Shown here in pieces: positions 19,701-26,447 of a stretch of DNA of 60,604 nt; the first letter of the stretch is position 1, and the number at the start of each line of letters is the position of its first letter. Origin of the DNA: Desulfobulbaceae bacterium. Its GTDB lineage: Bacteria; Desulfobacterota; Desulfobulbia; Desulfobulbales; SURF-16. The DNA lies in the NCBI GenBank assembly GCA_023230525.1, contig JALNXE010000014.1, forward strand, positions 1 through 60,604, given 5' to 3'. The notes under the pieces are model-generated. The model was not told the DNA's origin, did not search any database, and saw only the letters and a program-made list of their open reading frames with translations. The translations under genes and the position numbers were made by a program.

Positions 19701-21308
19701 CTGAAAGGGGGGCCTGCGGCCCAGCGTCACCCTGGTGGAGAAGTGTTCCGCTTCGCGTTCCCGATCAATGGCCGGATTGGTGACCACGGCCACATTTTCC
19801 TTGCAGTAGTCGGCGATGTTGGGCAGCGACTCAGGCACAAACGAGGCCAGCGGCCCGGTGTAGCCCATGGAGCCGATGACTTCCCTGCCCTCCCGGCCCA
19901 CCCGCCGGCGGATGGAAAAATCGTAATTGCGCCAGCCGAACGCCTCCAGGCAATGGGGGTCTGCCAGGCGGCGAAACGGCTCGGCAAGCGGGTGCTTCTC
20001 CGGGTCGGCCTGACTTCTTCCCCCGGCCGCATTTTTTTTGGCAGCAGGCAGGCCATTGTACAGGGCCCGCAGAGATTTGCTGCTGCCGCGGCCGTCCAGC
20101 AGCTTTACCAGCCGCTGCTGGATGGCGCCGTAGTCGAGCACCTCAGCCTTGGCGCCCAGACCGCCGGTGATGATGATTTTTTCGCCAGGGGCCAGCGGGC
20201 GCGGATCATCCATCATATGTTCGAGATCCACCACCCCTTTTTCCGAGGAAAGAAAATAGTTATAATCGCTTTCCCCGAACCACAGCGGCCGCAGCCCCAT
20301 GGCATCGACACTGCCCAGGCAGACATCGCCGCAGCGGGCCAGCACCGCGGCCGGACCCTGGGCCGAGCAGGGGAAGAACCAGCGGTAAAAGGCATACACC
20401 TGCCGGATCTCCGGGGGATAATGCTGCGCCTCACTGTAAATAGCCGGGAAAAGCATCTCCATGGCCTCGATGATATCCAGGTCGTAGAGATTGACCAGCC
20501 CCTCGATGATCCTGTTCAGGTCCTGGGAGTCGCTGCCGCCGGGCACGGGCTCGATGCCAAGGGTGCGGCCGATACTGCGCAGACGTTCGATGGTATTGAT
20601 CTCGCCGTTATGGCCGAGCAGGGAAAAGGGCTGCGATCTGGTCACCGTGGGCAGGGTGTTGGTTGAATAGCGGCCATGGCCAATGGTCATTAGCGAACGC
20701 ATGTCCTCATCCCGCAGTTCCGGGTAAACCCGGGGCAGCATATCCGGCAGCCCCTGCAGCTTGTAAACCACGGTATCAAGACTTAAAGAAGCGGTATGAA
20801 TTTCCGGAATCTGTTTTTCAATGTCGAGCTGCAGGCGGAAAAGCCGTTTGCTCGGCGCCGTGCGGCCGCCATTCTGGATCACCCCGCCCAGTTGCCAGAA
20901 GAGAGGGGCATCGGCCCGGGCGCGCGGCCCCAGTTGATCATCCCTGCTGTTGCCGCTCCACTCGGTGAGCAGATCAATTTTGTGCTGGGCAAAAAGCGCC
21001 AGGGCCCGGGCCATGATCTGCTGGGCCTGGGGGCGGAACGGGGCGGGCAGCAGCAGATGGCCGACAAAAAAATGGCCTGATTCGGCAAGATGCGGGCTCA
21101 TGCCCAGCCCGGATAGACGGCGGGCCCAGATCTCCCGCGGGATGTCCGTCACAATGCCGCAGCCGTCCCCTTCTCCGTTGATATCACCGGACCGGTGCCC
21201 CATTTTCCGCAGGGCATCGAGGGTATGAACAATATTGGCATGGGTGCAGTGCCCCTGCTTATCGATAAAGGCGACAATTGCACAGGCATCCCTTTCATCT
21301 CGAGACAT
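16749..21308 (-). CDS. gltB: Glutamate synthase, large subunit
   Basis: 1519 residues from the ATG at 21308 (AGGA 8 bases upstream; a GTG five codons earlier is less likely). Makes two glutamates from glutamine and 2-oxoglutarate. The N-terminal glutaminase domain has nucleophile Cys9 (ERDACAIVAF) and GHGRYSTNTLP. The FMN-binding synthase domain (~800-1200) has GQGAKPGEGG, SVKIPVTSGVG and the 3Fe-4S cysteines CISCRQCHLDRCP. The C-terminal GXGXG beta-helix follows (~1250-1500). No small subunit (gltD) is adjacent, so electrons must come from a distant GltD or ferredoxin. Confidence 0.93.
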   Translation of the reverse strand: MSRDERDACAIVAFIDKQGHCTHANIVHTLDALRKMGHRSGDINGEGDGCGIVTDIPREIWARRLSGLGMSPHLAESGHFFVGHLLLPAPFRPQAQQIMARALALFAQHKIDLLTEWSGNSRDDQLGPRARADAPLFWQLGGVIQNGGRTAPSKRLFRLQLDIEKQIPEIHTASLSLDTVVYKLQGLPDMLPRVYPELRDEDMRSLMTIGHGRYSTNTLPTVTRSQPFSLLGHNGEINTIERLRSIGRTLGIEPVPGGSDSQDLNRIIEGLVNLYDLDIIEAMEMLFPAIYSEAQHYPPEIRQVYAFYRWFFPCSAQGPAAVLARCGDVCLGSVDAMGLRPLWFGESDYNYFLSSEKGVVDLEHMMDDPRPLAPGEKIIITGGLGAKAEVLDYGAIQQRLVKLLDGRGSSKSLRALYNGLPAAKKNAAGGRSQADPEKHPLAEPFRRLADPHCLEAFGWRNYDFSIRRRVGREGREVIGSMGYTGPLASFVPESLPNIADYCKENVAVVTNPAIDREREAEHFSTRVTLGRRPPFQGEKAAGPLGLELGSPLLLSAGALAGMVTQAACRQISSKYNTCLLEDVIDFFTCQQRDPALVQVLDATFVPADGLAPALEQLAAAAQKAVASGAYLLVLDDSRSFTENRVFIDPGLLVAFLQEFLIRAGLRREAGLVVQSGAIRNLHDLMFVLGLGADAVHPYLLWRVSAGCADEELDAALVIDHTFAVLQKGMEKVMSTMGIHEICGYGRIFSAIGLRSDLAAVMRLTNFCASDSCGLGLAALEEMAKERYVRANSAAAPEVFREPERNPRVGRIIRNAALAKTGFLEMAEELAKVAEQMPTGIRHLLQVTEAAPARSLALDEVDISVGGHAMPLVIAAMSFGSQGESSFRTYAEAALRANIICLNGEGGEIPDMLGRYRRNRGQQIASGRFGVFMGLLNSADILEIKIGQGAKPGEGGHLPGNKVSEMVAMARHCKPGITLISPSNHHDIYSIEDLAQIITELKTASPKARVSVKIPVTSGVGTIAVGIAKAGADIVNISGYEGGTGAAREHAKRFVGLPAEIGVSEAHRALVESGLRAGIEIWTDGGMRSGDDILKMILLGANRVGLGTVALMAIGCISCRQCHLDRCPRGIATRLQTREEAIARGLKGFVPRVVEEEAENLARLLVALGDELRSRTAALGEERLQNLVGRTDLLSQYRLRERLDVGDVLRRPEASAGNGPHDGPQIIRKPLNYLTRLIADLAMDRFQQGDAQVHFAEDGVRSTDRAVGTYLAGALARDDGEAGKRHRAVLRLGSSVPGNGLCAFNTAEVEVIVEGGSQDGAAKGSMGGLLGVFKGQNLLGRYIDGSTGKSFAYGAIGGLFMVQNMADSRACVRMSGADVVFGGRICGPVHDELGNLASRAHLKGFAFEYMTGGRAVVLGDPGPWICAGMTGGVIYQCLYPEYGFERKSLTRRLARSAGVTISQVNQEGINDLHELLGNYIAELERAFQHGEALAVTEILQNAAARFVTIRPKPLRPVSAE

Positions 21309-21502
21309 AGATATTCCTGCCACAGGTTAGAAATTAAACACGCAAGAAAACGATAATGCCCCAGGAACCCTTGCGCGCTCTGAGGCGCAAACTTTCTTTA
21401 AGCCAAACTGAGCAAGCAACATGCCAGCCACCCCCATAAACAACCTCTTTCCTGGCGTCATCGACTGCTTTCACCGGCAGGAAGAGCAAAAAGGAATCAG
21501 CC

Positions 21503-21518
21503 TGGCAGACATTTTGCT
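21503..21518 (+). promoter_or_regulatory. Probable sigma54 promoter of azoR
   Basis: TGGCAGACATTTTGCT differs from TGGCAC-N5-TTGCW at one base (G for C). It lies 62 bases before the azoR start. The WGGGACA array of the other sigma54 promoters is absent here, so a different activator is expected. Confidence 0.55.
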
Positions 21519-21580
21519 GAGACGAAAAAAGACAACGCTTCGCTTAAGATCAACATTCAACAGACAAGGTAAGCACGACT

Positions 21581-22204
21581 ATGGCGAAAATATTACACAT
21601 TCAGTCAAGTCCCATGGGGGAGAGGTCCTATTCCAGCCGGACCGCCCGATTTTTTCTGGAGGCCTATCAGGCGGCCCATCCCCAGGACACCATCGAAGAA
21701 CTGGGGTTATGGAAAACCGAACTGCCGGTATTTGATGCCGTTGCCGCATCCGGCAAATACAAGATCATGCGCGGTCTTCCCCACTCCGCAGAAGAGGCCC
21801 GGGCCTGGACCGGAGTCATCGAGACCATCGACCAGCTGAAAACAGCGGACAAAATCGTCGTGTCCACCGGCATGTGGAACTTTTCCATTCCATACCGGCT
21901 GAAGCAGTACATTGATATCATTGTCCAACCGGGCTTTACCTTCACCTTTGCCCCAGACAAGGGCTATTCCGGCCTGGTGACAGGCAAACCCCTGCAACTC
22001 ATCCTGGCAAGCGGCGGAGAATACCCTGCCGGCACGCCCATGGCTGACTTTGATTTTCAGAAACCGTATCTGGAAATGATTTTCCGATTCATGGGCTTCA
22101 CCGATATCCGCTCCCTGCGGGTGGAAGGAACCCTAAGTCCGGCAGCACAGGACAATCTGCAAAAAATAAAGGCAAAAGCCGTGGAGGCCGGGCAGCATTT
22201 CTGA
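21581..22204 (+). CDS. azoR: FMN-dependent NADH-azoreductase / quinone reductase
   Basis: 207 residues of the AzoR/flavodoxin-like family, which makes two-electron reductions of quinones and azo compounds. It begins MAKILHIQSSPMGERSYSS (FMN phosphate loop) and has MWNFSIPYRLKQYID and ILASGGEY, typical of the family, and GFTDIRSLRVEGT near the end. It precedes a DoxX gene on the same strand, suggesting a redox- or quinone-stress unit. Confidence 0.92.
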   Translation: MAKILHIQSSPMGERSYSSRTARFFLEAYQAAHPQDTIEELGLWKTELPVFDAVAASGKYKIMRGLPHSAEEARAWTGVIETIDQLKTADKIVVSTGMWNFSIPYRLKQYIDIIVQPGFTFTFAPDKGYSGLVTGKPLQLILASGGEYPAGTPMADFDFQKPYLEMIFRFMGFTDIRSLRVEGTLSPAAQDNLQKIKAKAVEAGQHF

Positions 22205-22334
22205 TGCAAATCCGCGGTATGGGCTTTCCGGCCTCCGGGGTTGTTTGGTCATATCCTGCCAGACGGGACGTTATCCTGTCTGGCAGTAAACTTAAAAAAA
22301 TAGAAGGCGCAGCAATGAAAAAAGGAGATTATCC

Positions 22335-22781
22335 ATGTTCCTGAAATACCTGATTAATACCGATGACAGCCTGGCGCAGCTTTGCAACCGCCTGGCGCTG
22401 GGCATTGTCATCTTTCCCCATGGCGCCCAGAAGGTTCTCGGCTGGTTCGGCGGACCGGGGCCGGCCAAGACCATTGAAATTTTTGCCGGAACAGGCTTTC
22501 CGGCCTGGTCCGTCATGATCCTGATGTTTTTCGAATTTGCCGGTTCACTGCTGCTGATACTCGGGCTCTTCAGCCGGGTGTGGGCACTGGGGCTGGCATT
22601 CAGCATGGCGATCTGCATGTTTATGAACCATGTGCAGAACGGTTTTTTCATGAACTGGTTCGGTAATCAGAAGGGGGAAGGCTTCGAATATCATCTGCTG
22701 ATTTTCGGACTGGCCGGGGCTCTGGTGCTCTGCGGCAGCGGCAGATTCTCACTTGACCGCGCCCTGGCCAGAAAGAAGTGA
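22335..22781 (+). CDS. DoxX-family membrane protein
   Basis: 148 residues with four predicted membrane helices. The first segment carries LALGIVIFPHGAQKVLGWFGG, a DoxX hallmark; helices follow at ~57-75, 80-98 and 118-135. AAAGGAG lies just upstream. DoxX proteins are linked to quinone and thiol oxidation and often sit with azoreductase-type flavoproteins, as here. Confidence 0.88.
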   Translation: MFLKYLINTDDSLAQLCNRLALGIVIFPHGAQKVLGWFGGPGPAKTIEIFAGTGFPAWSVMILMFFEFAGSLLLILGLFSRVWALGLAFSMAICMFMNHVQNGFFMNWFGNQKGEGFEYHLLIFGLAGALVLCGSGRFSLDRALARKK

Positions 22782-22850
22782 AAAGTAAGGAGTAAGAAGT
22801 GAGGAGTGCGCTGGTTTGAGCGCCTAAGGCTCACTTTTCACTCCTTACAG
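22778..22850. repeat. GTAAGGAGTGA-family repeat, inverted pair
   Basis: Forward units (gaaaagtaaggagtaagaag) at 22778-22808 and the complement (ctcacttttcactccttaca) at 22830-22850 bracket a short spacer with gcgct...agcgc. This lies where the DoxX and DUF2267 genes converge, so it may act as a bidirectional stop. The DUF2267 3' end runs into it. Confidence 0.65.
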
Positions 22851-23253
22851 CCAAACCATCGGGCAGGATAGCGCTGATATTTTCGATGTCATGCTGGGGA
22901 ATTCTCTGATCCAGCACCCTGCTAAAGGCGCGCAACGCGCGCTCCTCCTCAATGGGAGCCTGGCAGTTAATGTACCGGCGCAGGCGCCGGGATAACTCTT
23001 GCCGGCTGCCGCAGGTGAGCCGGTCTCTGCCGGGGCGCCACCCTTGGAAAAAATTCTCTCTCATCACCAGGGGCAACTGAGCCCCGAATTTCTCTGCATC
23101 CGGCCAGGGCAGGCAGTCGCGCAAGGCATGAAGGGTACTGCGGAGAAGTCGTCTGGCCAGGCTGGTTTCACTGATCTGCAACTCGTTCATGAAATCCGTG
23201 ACCCATTTATTGGCCTCGGGCACGGATTTGTCTAAAAATTGCATCATGGTCAT
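22831..23253 (-). CDS. DUF2267-family protein
   Basis: 140 residues. TSLARRLLRSTLHALRDCLPWPDAEKFGAQLPLVMRENFFQGWRP matches the DUF2267 pattern (helical; L-R-D-R-L then Q-L-P-x-x-x-R-x-x-F-x-x-W). Biochemical function unknown; relatives often sit with stress genes. AAGGA is upstream of the ATG. A perfect sigma54 promoter lies 264 bases upstream, with one copy of a long repeat in the leader. The last ~20 bases overlap a dispersed repeat. Confidence 0.8.
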   Translation of the reverse strand: MTMMQFLDKSVPEANKWVTDFMNELQISETSLARRLLRSTLHALRDCLPWPDAEKFGAQLPLVMRENFFQGWRPGRDRLTCGSRQELSRRLRRYINCQAPIEEERALRAFSRVLDQRIPQHDIENISAILPDGLAVRSEK

Positions 23254-23304
23254 ATGCTTTCCTTATCAGGCAAGGGAGTCATCAAATAAAAAATTTCCGG
23301 TAAT

Positions 23305-23409
23305 CAGCCGCTGTAACGAAATACTGTCGTCATCCGGATGGTCAAAACGGCATAAAGAGCCGTAACAAACTGGCCAAGAAAACAGAGGTTATTTCGTAAC
23401 GGCTCCTAA
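23305..23409 (+). repeat. Left copy of ~100-bp inverted repeat
   Basis: Its reverse complement matches 25126-25228 over ~100 bases with roughly 85-90% identity. Each copy also has internal symmetry: GAGCCGTTACGAAATA-like arms facing TATTTCGTTACGGCTC, and a third TATTTCGTTACAGC at the far end. The two copies bracket 23410-25125. Confidence 0.85.
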
Positions 23410-23516
23410 GTTTAACGCCCGAATCTGCCGGAGGGTGACGGTGTCCCGCCCCCTGGAGCTTTCCGAAAGCCATTACCCGGTGAAGATTTCCGGATCACCA
23501 ATTTCAACCCGGTTTG

Positions 23517-23532
23517 AGCAAGTTCGGTGCCA
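23517..23532 (-). promoter_or_regulatory. Sigma54 promoter facing the DUF2267 gene
   Basis: Minus-strand TGGCACCGAACTTGCT matches the consensus at every defined base. Upstream at 23577-23604 is an imperfect 28-bp palindrome (ACCAGA...TCTGGT), a plausible enhancer for an activator different from that of the mop/adh promoters. 23410-23837 holds no confident gene. Confidence 0.7.
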
Positions 23533-23837
23533 TTGTTGACTACCTTGCCTTTCCCCAGGCTGTCATCGCAATTATCACCAGAACTTATGCACCTATGCTC
23601 TGGTCAATTCTTGTCTAACACACTGAAAACAATCAAATAAGTTTTAGATATTTATTTCCTGGCATGGTGAGCCCCGGACTGGTTTCGTCTGAAGAAAATC
23701 GCCTCTGATGACGCAGAAAGGATACAGACGAAGAGGTCACGGAATCGGAAGAATATGCGCTGGGCGCCGCTGCAGCGGCAGGAAAACGTCCCAGGCAGGG
23801 ACGACGACATTTTGCGACGGGAGACGGGAGGAGGGCG

Positions 23838-24350
23838 CTATGACAACATTTCCAGGCAAGCATTGCTGAATGGTTGCAGATCACCGGGATTGCGGCTGGA
23901 AATCAAATTGCCGTCGATTACCACCTCCCGGTCAGTATAGACACCCCCGGCATTTGCGATATCCTGGATGATGGATTTGCTGCCGGTGACTTTTCTGCCC
24001 GCCAGAACGCAGGCGGTAATGAGGAGCTGCGGCCCATGGCAGATGACAAAAACCGGTTTTCCCTCTTCCATGAATTTTCTGACGAAATGCACGGCATCCA
24101 CATTGGTTCTCAGCTTGTCGGGCGAATAGCCGCCGGGAATAAACAGGGCATCGAAATCTGCATGGTCCGCCTCTGCGGTGCTGACATCAATGACGACCGG
24201 GGTCTGTTCCTGCTGGCCCAAAACCTTTCCGCCTGCCTGCAATCCTACGTGAATAAGCTCATGCCGCTTTTCCCTGAAGGCCGCTACCGGTTGGAGATAC
24301 TCGGAATCCTCAAACATGTCCGCGATGAGTATTGCAATTCTGGCCATCAT
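23838..24350 (-). CDS. DJ-1/PfpI-family protein
   Basis: 170 residues. The nucleophilic-elbow Cys lies in FVICHGPQLL (~108), and the preceding DALFIPGGYSPD carries the family GG. Members are deglycases, chaperones or peptidases; the class with this start (IAILIADMFEDSEY) is the stress-type PfpI group. The start follows GAGG. A 58-residue gene lies 25 bases upstream on the same strand. Confidence 0.9.
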   Translation of the reverse strand: MMARIAILIADMFEDSEYLQPVAAFREKRHELIHVGLQAGGKVLGQQEQTPVVIDVSTAEADHADFDALFIPGGYSPDKLRTNVDAVHFVRKFMEEGKPVFVICHGPQLLITACVLAGRKVTGSKSIIQDIANAGGVYTDREVVIDGNLISSRNPGDLQPFSNACLEMLS

Positions 24351-24375
24351 TTTTTCCTCGGAGGGTATTGTTTTT

Positions 24376-24552
24376 TCAGCCTTTGGGAGACCGGGGCTTT
24401 CCGGCCTTTGCTTCTATCGGCGCCTCGCCTTTTGAAGGATAAGACTCTCTCTGATGTACCAGCCCGGCCTGCTCCGCCTTTTTCTCGTTGATGGCCTGCT
24501 CCAGGAGCATGAAAGTCTTGTCCAGAATCGTTTGGAAGTTTGTAATGTCCAT
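24376..24552 (-). CDS. 58-residue small protein upstream of pfpI
   Basis: Begins MDITNFQTILDKTFMLLEQA and ends in a Lys/Pro-rich tail (GKPRSPKG). An AAAGGAGAG ribosome site lies just before the ATG. The N-terminal half is an amphipathic helix, the C-terminal half looks disordered. It is co-directional with pfpI (24 bases apart), so probably the same transcript. Not recognised. Confidence 0.6.
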   Translation of the reverse strand: MDITNFQTILDKTFMLLEQAINEKKAEQAGLVHQRESYPSKGEAPIEAKAGKPRSPKG

Positions 24553-24874
24553 CTTCTCTCCTTTGCAGATTTCAAAATTGAATCGGTCACGGACGGTTCC
24601 TTAACCCGTGAGCTTCTTTACTCTGCCAAGCACATCAAGAAACATGCCAGGAAAGAAGAGTTTCTTTGCCGCCCAGGCCGCGGCAGAGCAACACCCCGGC
24701 TTCTGCAAGGTTCACGATCTAGGCCTCATTCCCCAGGCGGAGATTCAGCCTGCTGCCTGGCACATTTTTTGAATAAATCATGTTGGTATAAAGATGCTGA
24801 GTCACTCTTCATGCTCCGGCAGGTAAAAGAGAGCTCTTCCCGCTGGAGCCCGCAAACACATAGGAGGAATTTTC

Positions 24875-25129
24875 ATGCACGATAAAGACGAGATTTGCCG
24901 AAAAATTATCGAGATTTACCCTGATATCGGCCAGTGTGGGATAGACGTTACCGTAGATTATGACAAGCAGAAAAAGGTCTGGGTGGTAGACCTCAAAAAA
25001 GACAACCACGAACTCAAGCACTTTCTGGAGCTGGGCGATGCTGATGCCTGCATGGAGAACAAGCAATGTGTCTCCCTGGGACTTGAAATAGCCCAGCTCA
25101 AAAAGAACATCCTGGGAGACCAGTATTAG
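24875..25129 (+). CDS. Small conserved hypothetical protein
   Basis: 84 residues with AGGAGG 8 bases before the ATG. The sequence reads as alpha-beta-beta-alpha (EICRKIIEIYP, IDVTVDYDKQKKVWVVDL, HELKHFLELGDADACM), a small ferredoxin-like or acylphosphatase-like arrangement. The stop codon TAG lies inside the end of the right inverted repeat. The 322-base stretch before it (24553-24874) has no gene that I can support. Confidence 0.65.
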   Translation: MHDKDEICRKIIEIYPDIGQCGIDVTVDYDKQKKVWVVDLKKDNHELKHFLELGDADACMENKQCVSLGLEIAQLKKNILGDQY

Positions 25130-25228
25130 GAGCCTTACGAAATAACCTCTGCTTCTTGACTATTTCGTTACGGCTCTTTATGCCGTTTTGACCATCCGGA
25201 TGACGACATTATTTTGTTACAGCAGCTT
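25126..25228 (-). repeat. Right copy of ~100-bp inverted repeat
   Basis: Partner of 23305-23409 in opposite orientation; the central ~45 bases (cgttacggctctttatgccg and onward) are identical between copies. It starts within the stop codon of the 84-residue gene. Confidence 0.85.
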
Positions 25229-25280
25229 AGTCTTTTTTCTGCTTGAAGGATGAAAGCTCATAAGCCCCATGCGGGCCAAT

Positions 25281-25321
25281 GGTGCCCGGCAAGTCTTGTT
25301 TAACAGGACTTGCCGGGCACC
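25281..25321. promoter_or_regulatory. Perfect 15-bp hairpin upstream of the superoxide reductase gene
   Basis: GGTGCCCGGCAAGTC pairs with GACTTGCCGGGCACC around an 11-base loop. No T-run follows on either strand. It lies in the 258-base gap before 25488 and could be a transcript-stabilising or regulatory hairpin. Confidence 0.55.
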
Positions 25322-25487
25322 TCCTCGGTTGTCATCGTACCGGCGGGTAAACAACGAAACGCTTGGCACCAGGCGGCCCCTTTTACCCAAACAAATATAG
25401 CGGCGCGAAAGTTCGCGGCCGTCATCTGGCTCTTCAGCTTGCAACCCTTAACTTCAGCAAAATACACACACATATCAGGAGGAACAC

Positions 25488-25883
25488 ATGACAAAAATAG
25501 GAGATTTTTATCAATCCGCTGACTGGAAAAACGAAAAACATGTGCCGGTCATCGAGTGTCCGGATGCGGTAAAAGCCAACGAGAACTTCCAGGTGACGGT
25601 TTCGCTGGGAAAAGAAATCGCTCATCCCAATACCACGGAACATCATATCCGCTGGATACAGCTCTTTTTTAAACCAGAGGGTGAAAAATTCATCGCCCAG
25701 GTCGGCAATTTCGAGTTCAGCGCCCATGGTGAATCGGCCGCCGGAGCAAACGAGGGGAGCGTCCATACCCATCATTCAGTGACCACGACCATCAAGATAA
25801 GCAAACCGGGCGTGCTGGTTGCCACCTCGCTGTGCAATATTCACGGGCTCTGGGATAATGCCCGCAGCATCACCTTGGCTTGA
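25488..25883 (+). CDS. sor: Superoxide reductase (neelaredoxin-type, single iron)
   Basis: 131 residues. Reduces superoxide to H2O2 without making oxygen. Iron ligands are in place: EKHVPVIECP, EHHIRWIQLFF and CNIHGLW (the cysteine and last histidine). The N-terminal desulforedoxin domain (four Cys) of 2Fe desulfoferrodoxins is absent, so this is the 1Fe class. AGGAGG precedes the ATG. H2O2 formed could be removed by the rubrerythrins elsewhere in the window. Confidence 0.93.
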   Translation: MTKIGDFYQSADWKNEKHVPVIECPDAVKANENFQVTVSLGKEIAHPNTTEHHIRWIQLFFKPEGEKFIAQVGNFEFSAHGESAAGANEGSVHTHHSVTTTIKISKPGVLVATSLCNIHGLWDNARSITLA

Positions 25884-25920
25884 TAAATTCACCACAGCAC
25901 TGTTTTGCGGATGATGAAAG

Positions 25921-25971
25921 GGTCAATTGGTTGGGGGCAAGACGAGCTTTTTTCCCTTTAACCAATTGACC
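25921..25971. terminator. Probable terminator between sor and the dsrC-like gene
   Basis: Perfect 12-bp inverted repeat GGTCAATTGGTT / AACCAATTGACC with a 27-base loop, followed 7 bases later by a T-run. Confidence 0.5.
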
Positions 25972-25978
25972 ACTCGGC

Positions 25979-26009
25979 TTTTTTGACAAACAGTTTTTTT
26001 GACAAACAG
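25979..26009. repeat. Tandem duplication TTTTTTGACAAACAG
   Basis: Two exact units (25979-25993 and 25995-26009, period 16) directly before the ribosome site of the DsrC-like gene. Each unit contains TTGACA, a -35-like hexamer. Confidence 0.7.
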
Positions 26010-26025
26010 TTCAGGAGAAAATGCC

Positions 26026-26382
26026 ATGACTGAAATTGAATGCGCAGGAAAAAAGATACAGCTTGACGATGACGGCTTTCTGGTCAATCAGGATGACTGG
26101 GATAAAAATGTCGCCAGGGAGCTTGCCAGACGCGAGGGGGTTGCCGCCCTTGATGATGAGCAATTTGAAATAATTGAGTTCATGCGGAAATATTATAGAA
26201 AAAATCAAGCCTTTCCGATCTTGAACTATGTCTGCAAAAACATCCATGAGCCGCGAAACTGCGTGAATGAGGAATTCATCAATCCGATGAAGGCCTGGAA
26301 AATCGCCGGTCTGCCAAAGCTCGATCTGGTTGAATTCGTTGCGGTTGACGGCAAGCATTATATGATGCAAGAATGCTGCTGA
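26026..26382 (+). CDS. DsrC/TusE-family protein with altered C-terminal arm
   Basis: 118 residues from the ATG at 26026, preceded by CAGGAG. The DsrC fold is recognisable (GKKIQLDDDGFLVNQDDW, LDDEQFEIIEFMRKYY, FPILNYVCKN). Canonical DsrC ends in a swinging arm with two cysteines ten residues apart that carries sulfur to dissimilatory sulfite reductase. Here GLPK is kept but the tail continues as LDLVEFVAVDGKHYMMQECC, so the usual cysteine pair is missing and a terminal Cys-Cys appears. It may be a sulfur-relay or regulatory paralogue rather than DsrC itself. Confidence 0.82.
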   Translation: MTEIECAGKKIQLDDDGFLVNQDDWDKNVARELARREGVAALDDEQFEIIEFMRKYYRKNQAFPILNYVCKNIHEPRNCVNEEFINPMKAWKIAGLPKLDLVEFVAVDGKHYMMQECC

Positions 26383-26447
26383 GTCTTTTCAGGTTCTGGC
26401 CGGCCCCTGCGCGCCCCATTGCCGTATGGCGGCCGGGAAGACACTGC

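Noticed and set aside
23690..23860. Short Gly/Arg-rich plus-strand frame between the left repeat and pfpI
   Set aside because: No ribosome site, low-complexity composition, and the end lies antisense to pfpI.
24758..24773. Possible sigma54 promoter TGGCACATTTTTTGAA before the 84-residue gene
   Set aside because: The invariant GC of the -12 element is GA, so activity is doubtful; no activator palindrome nearby.
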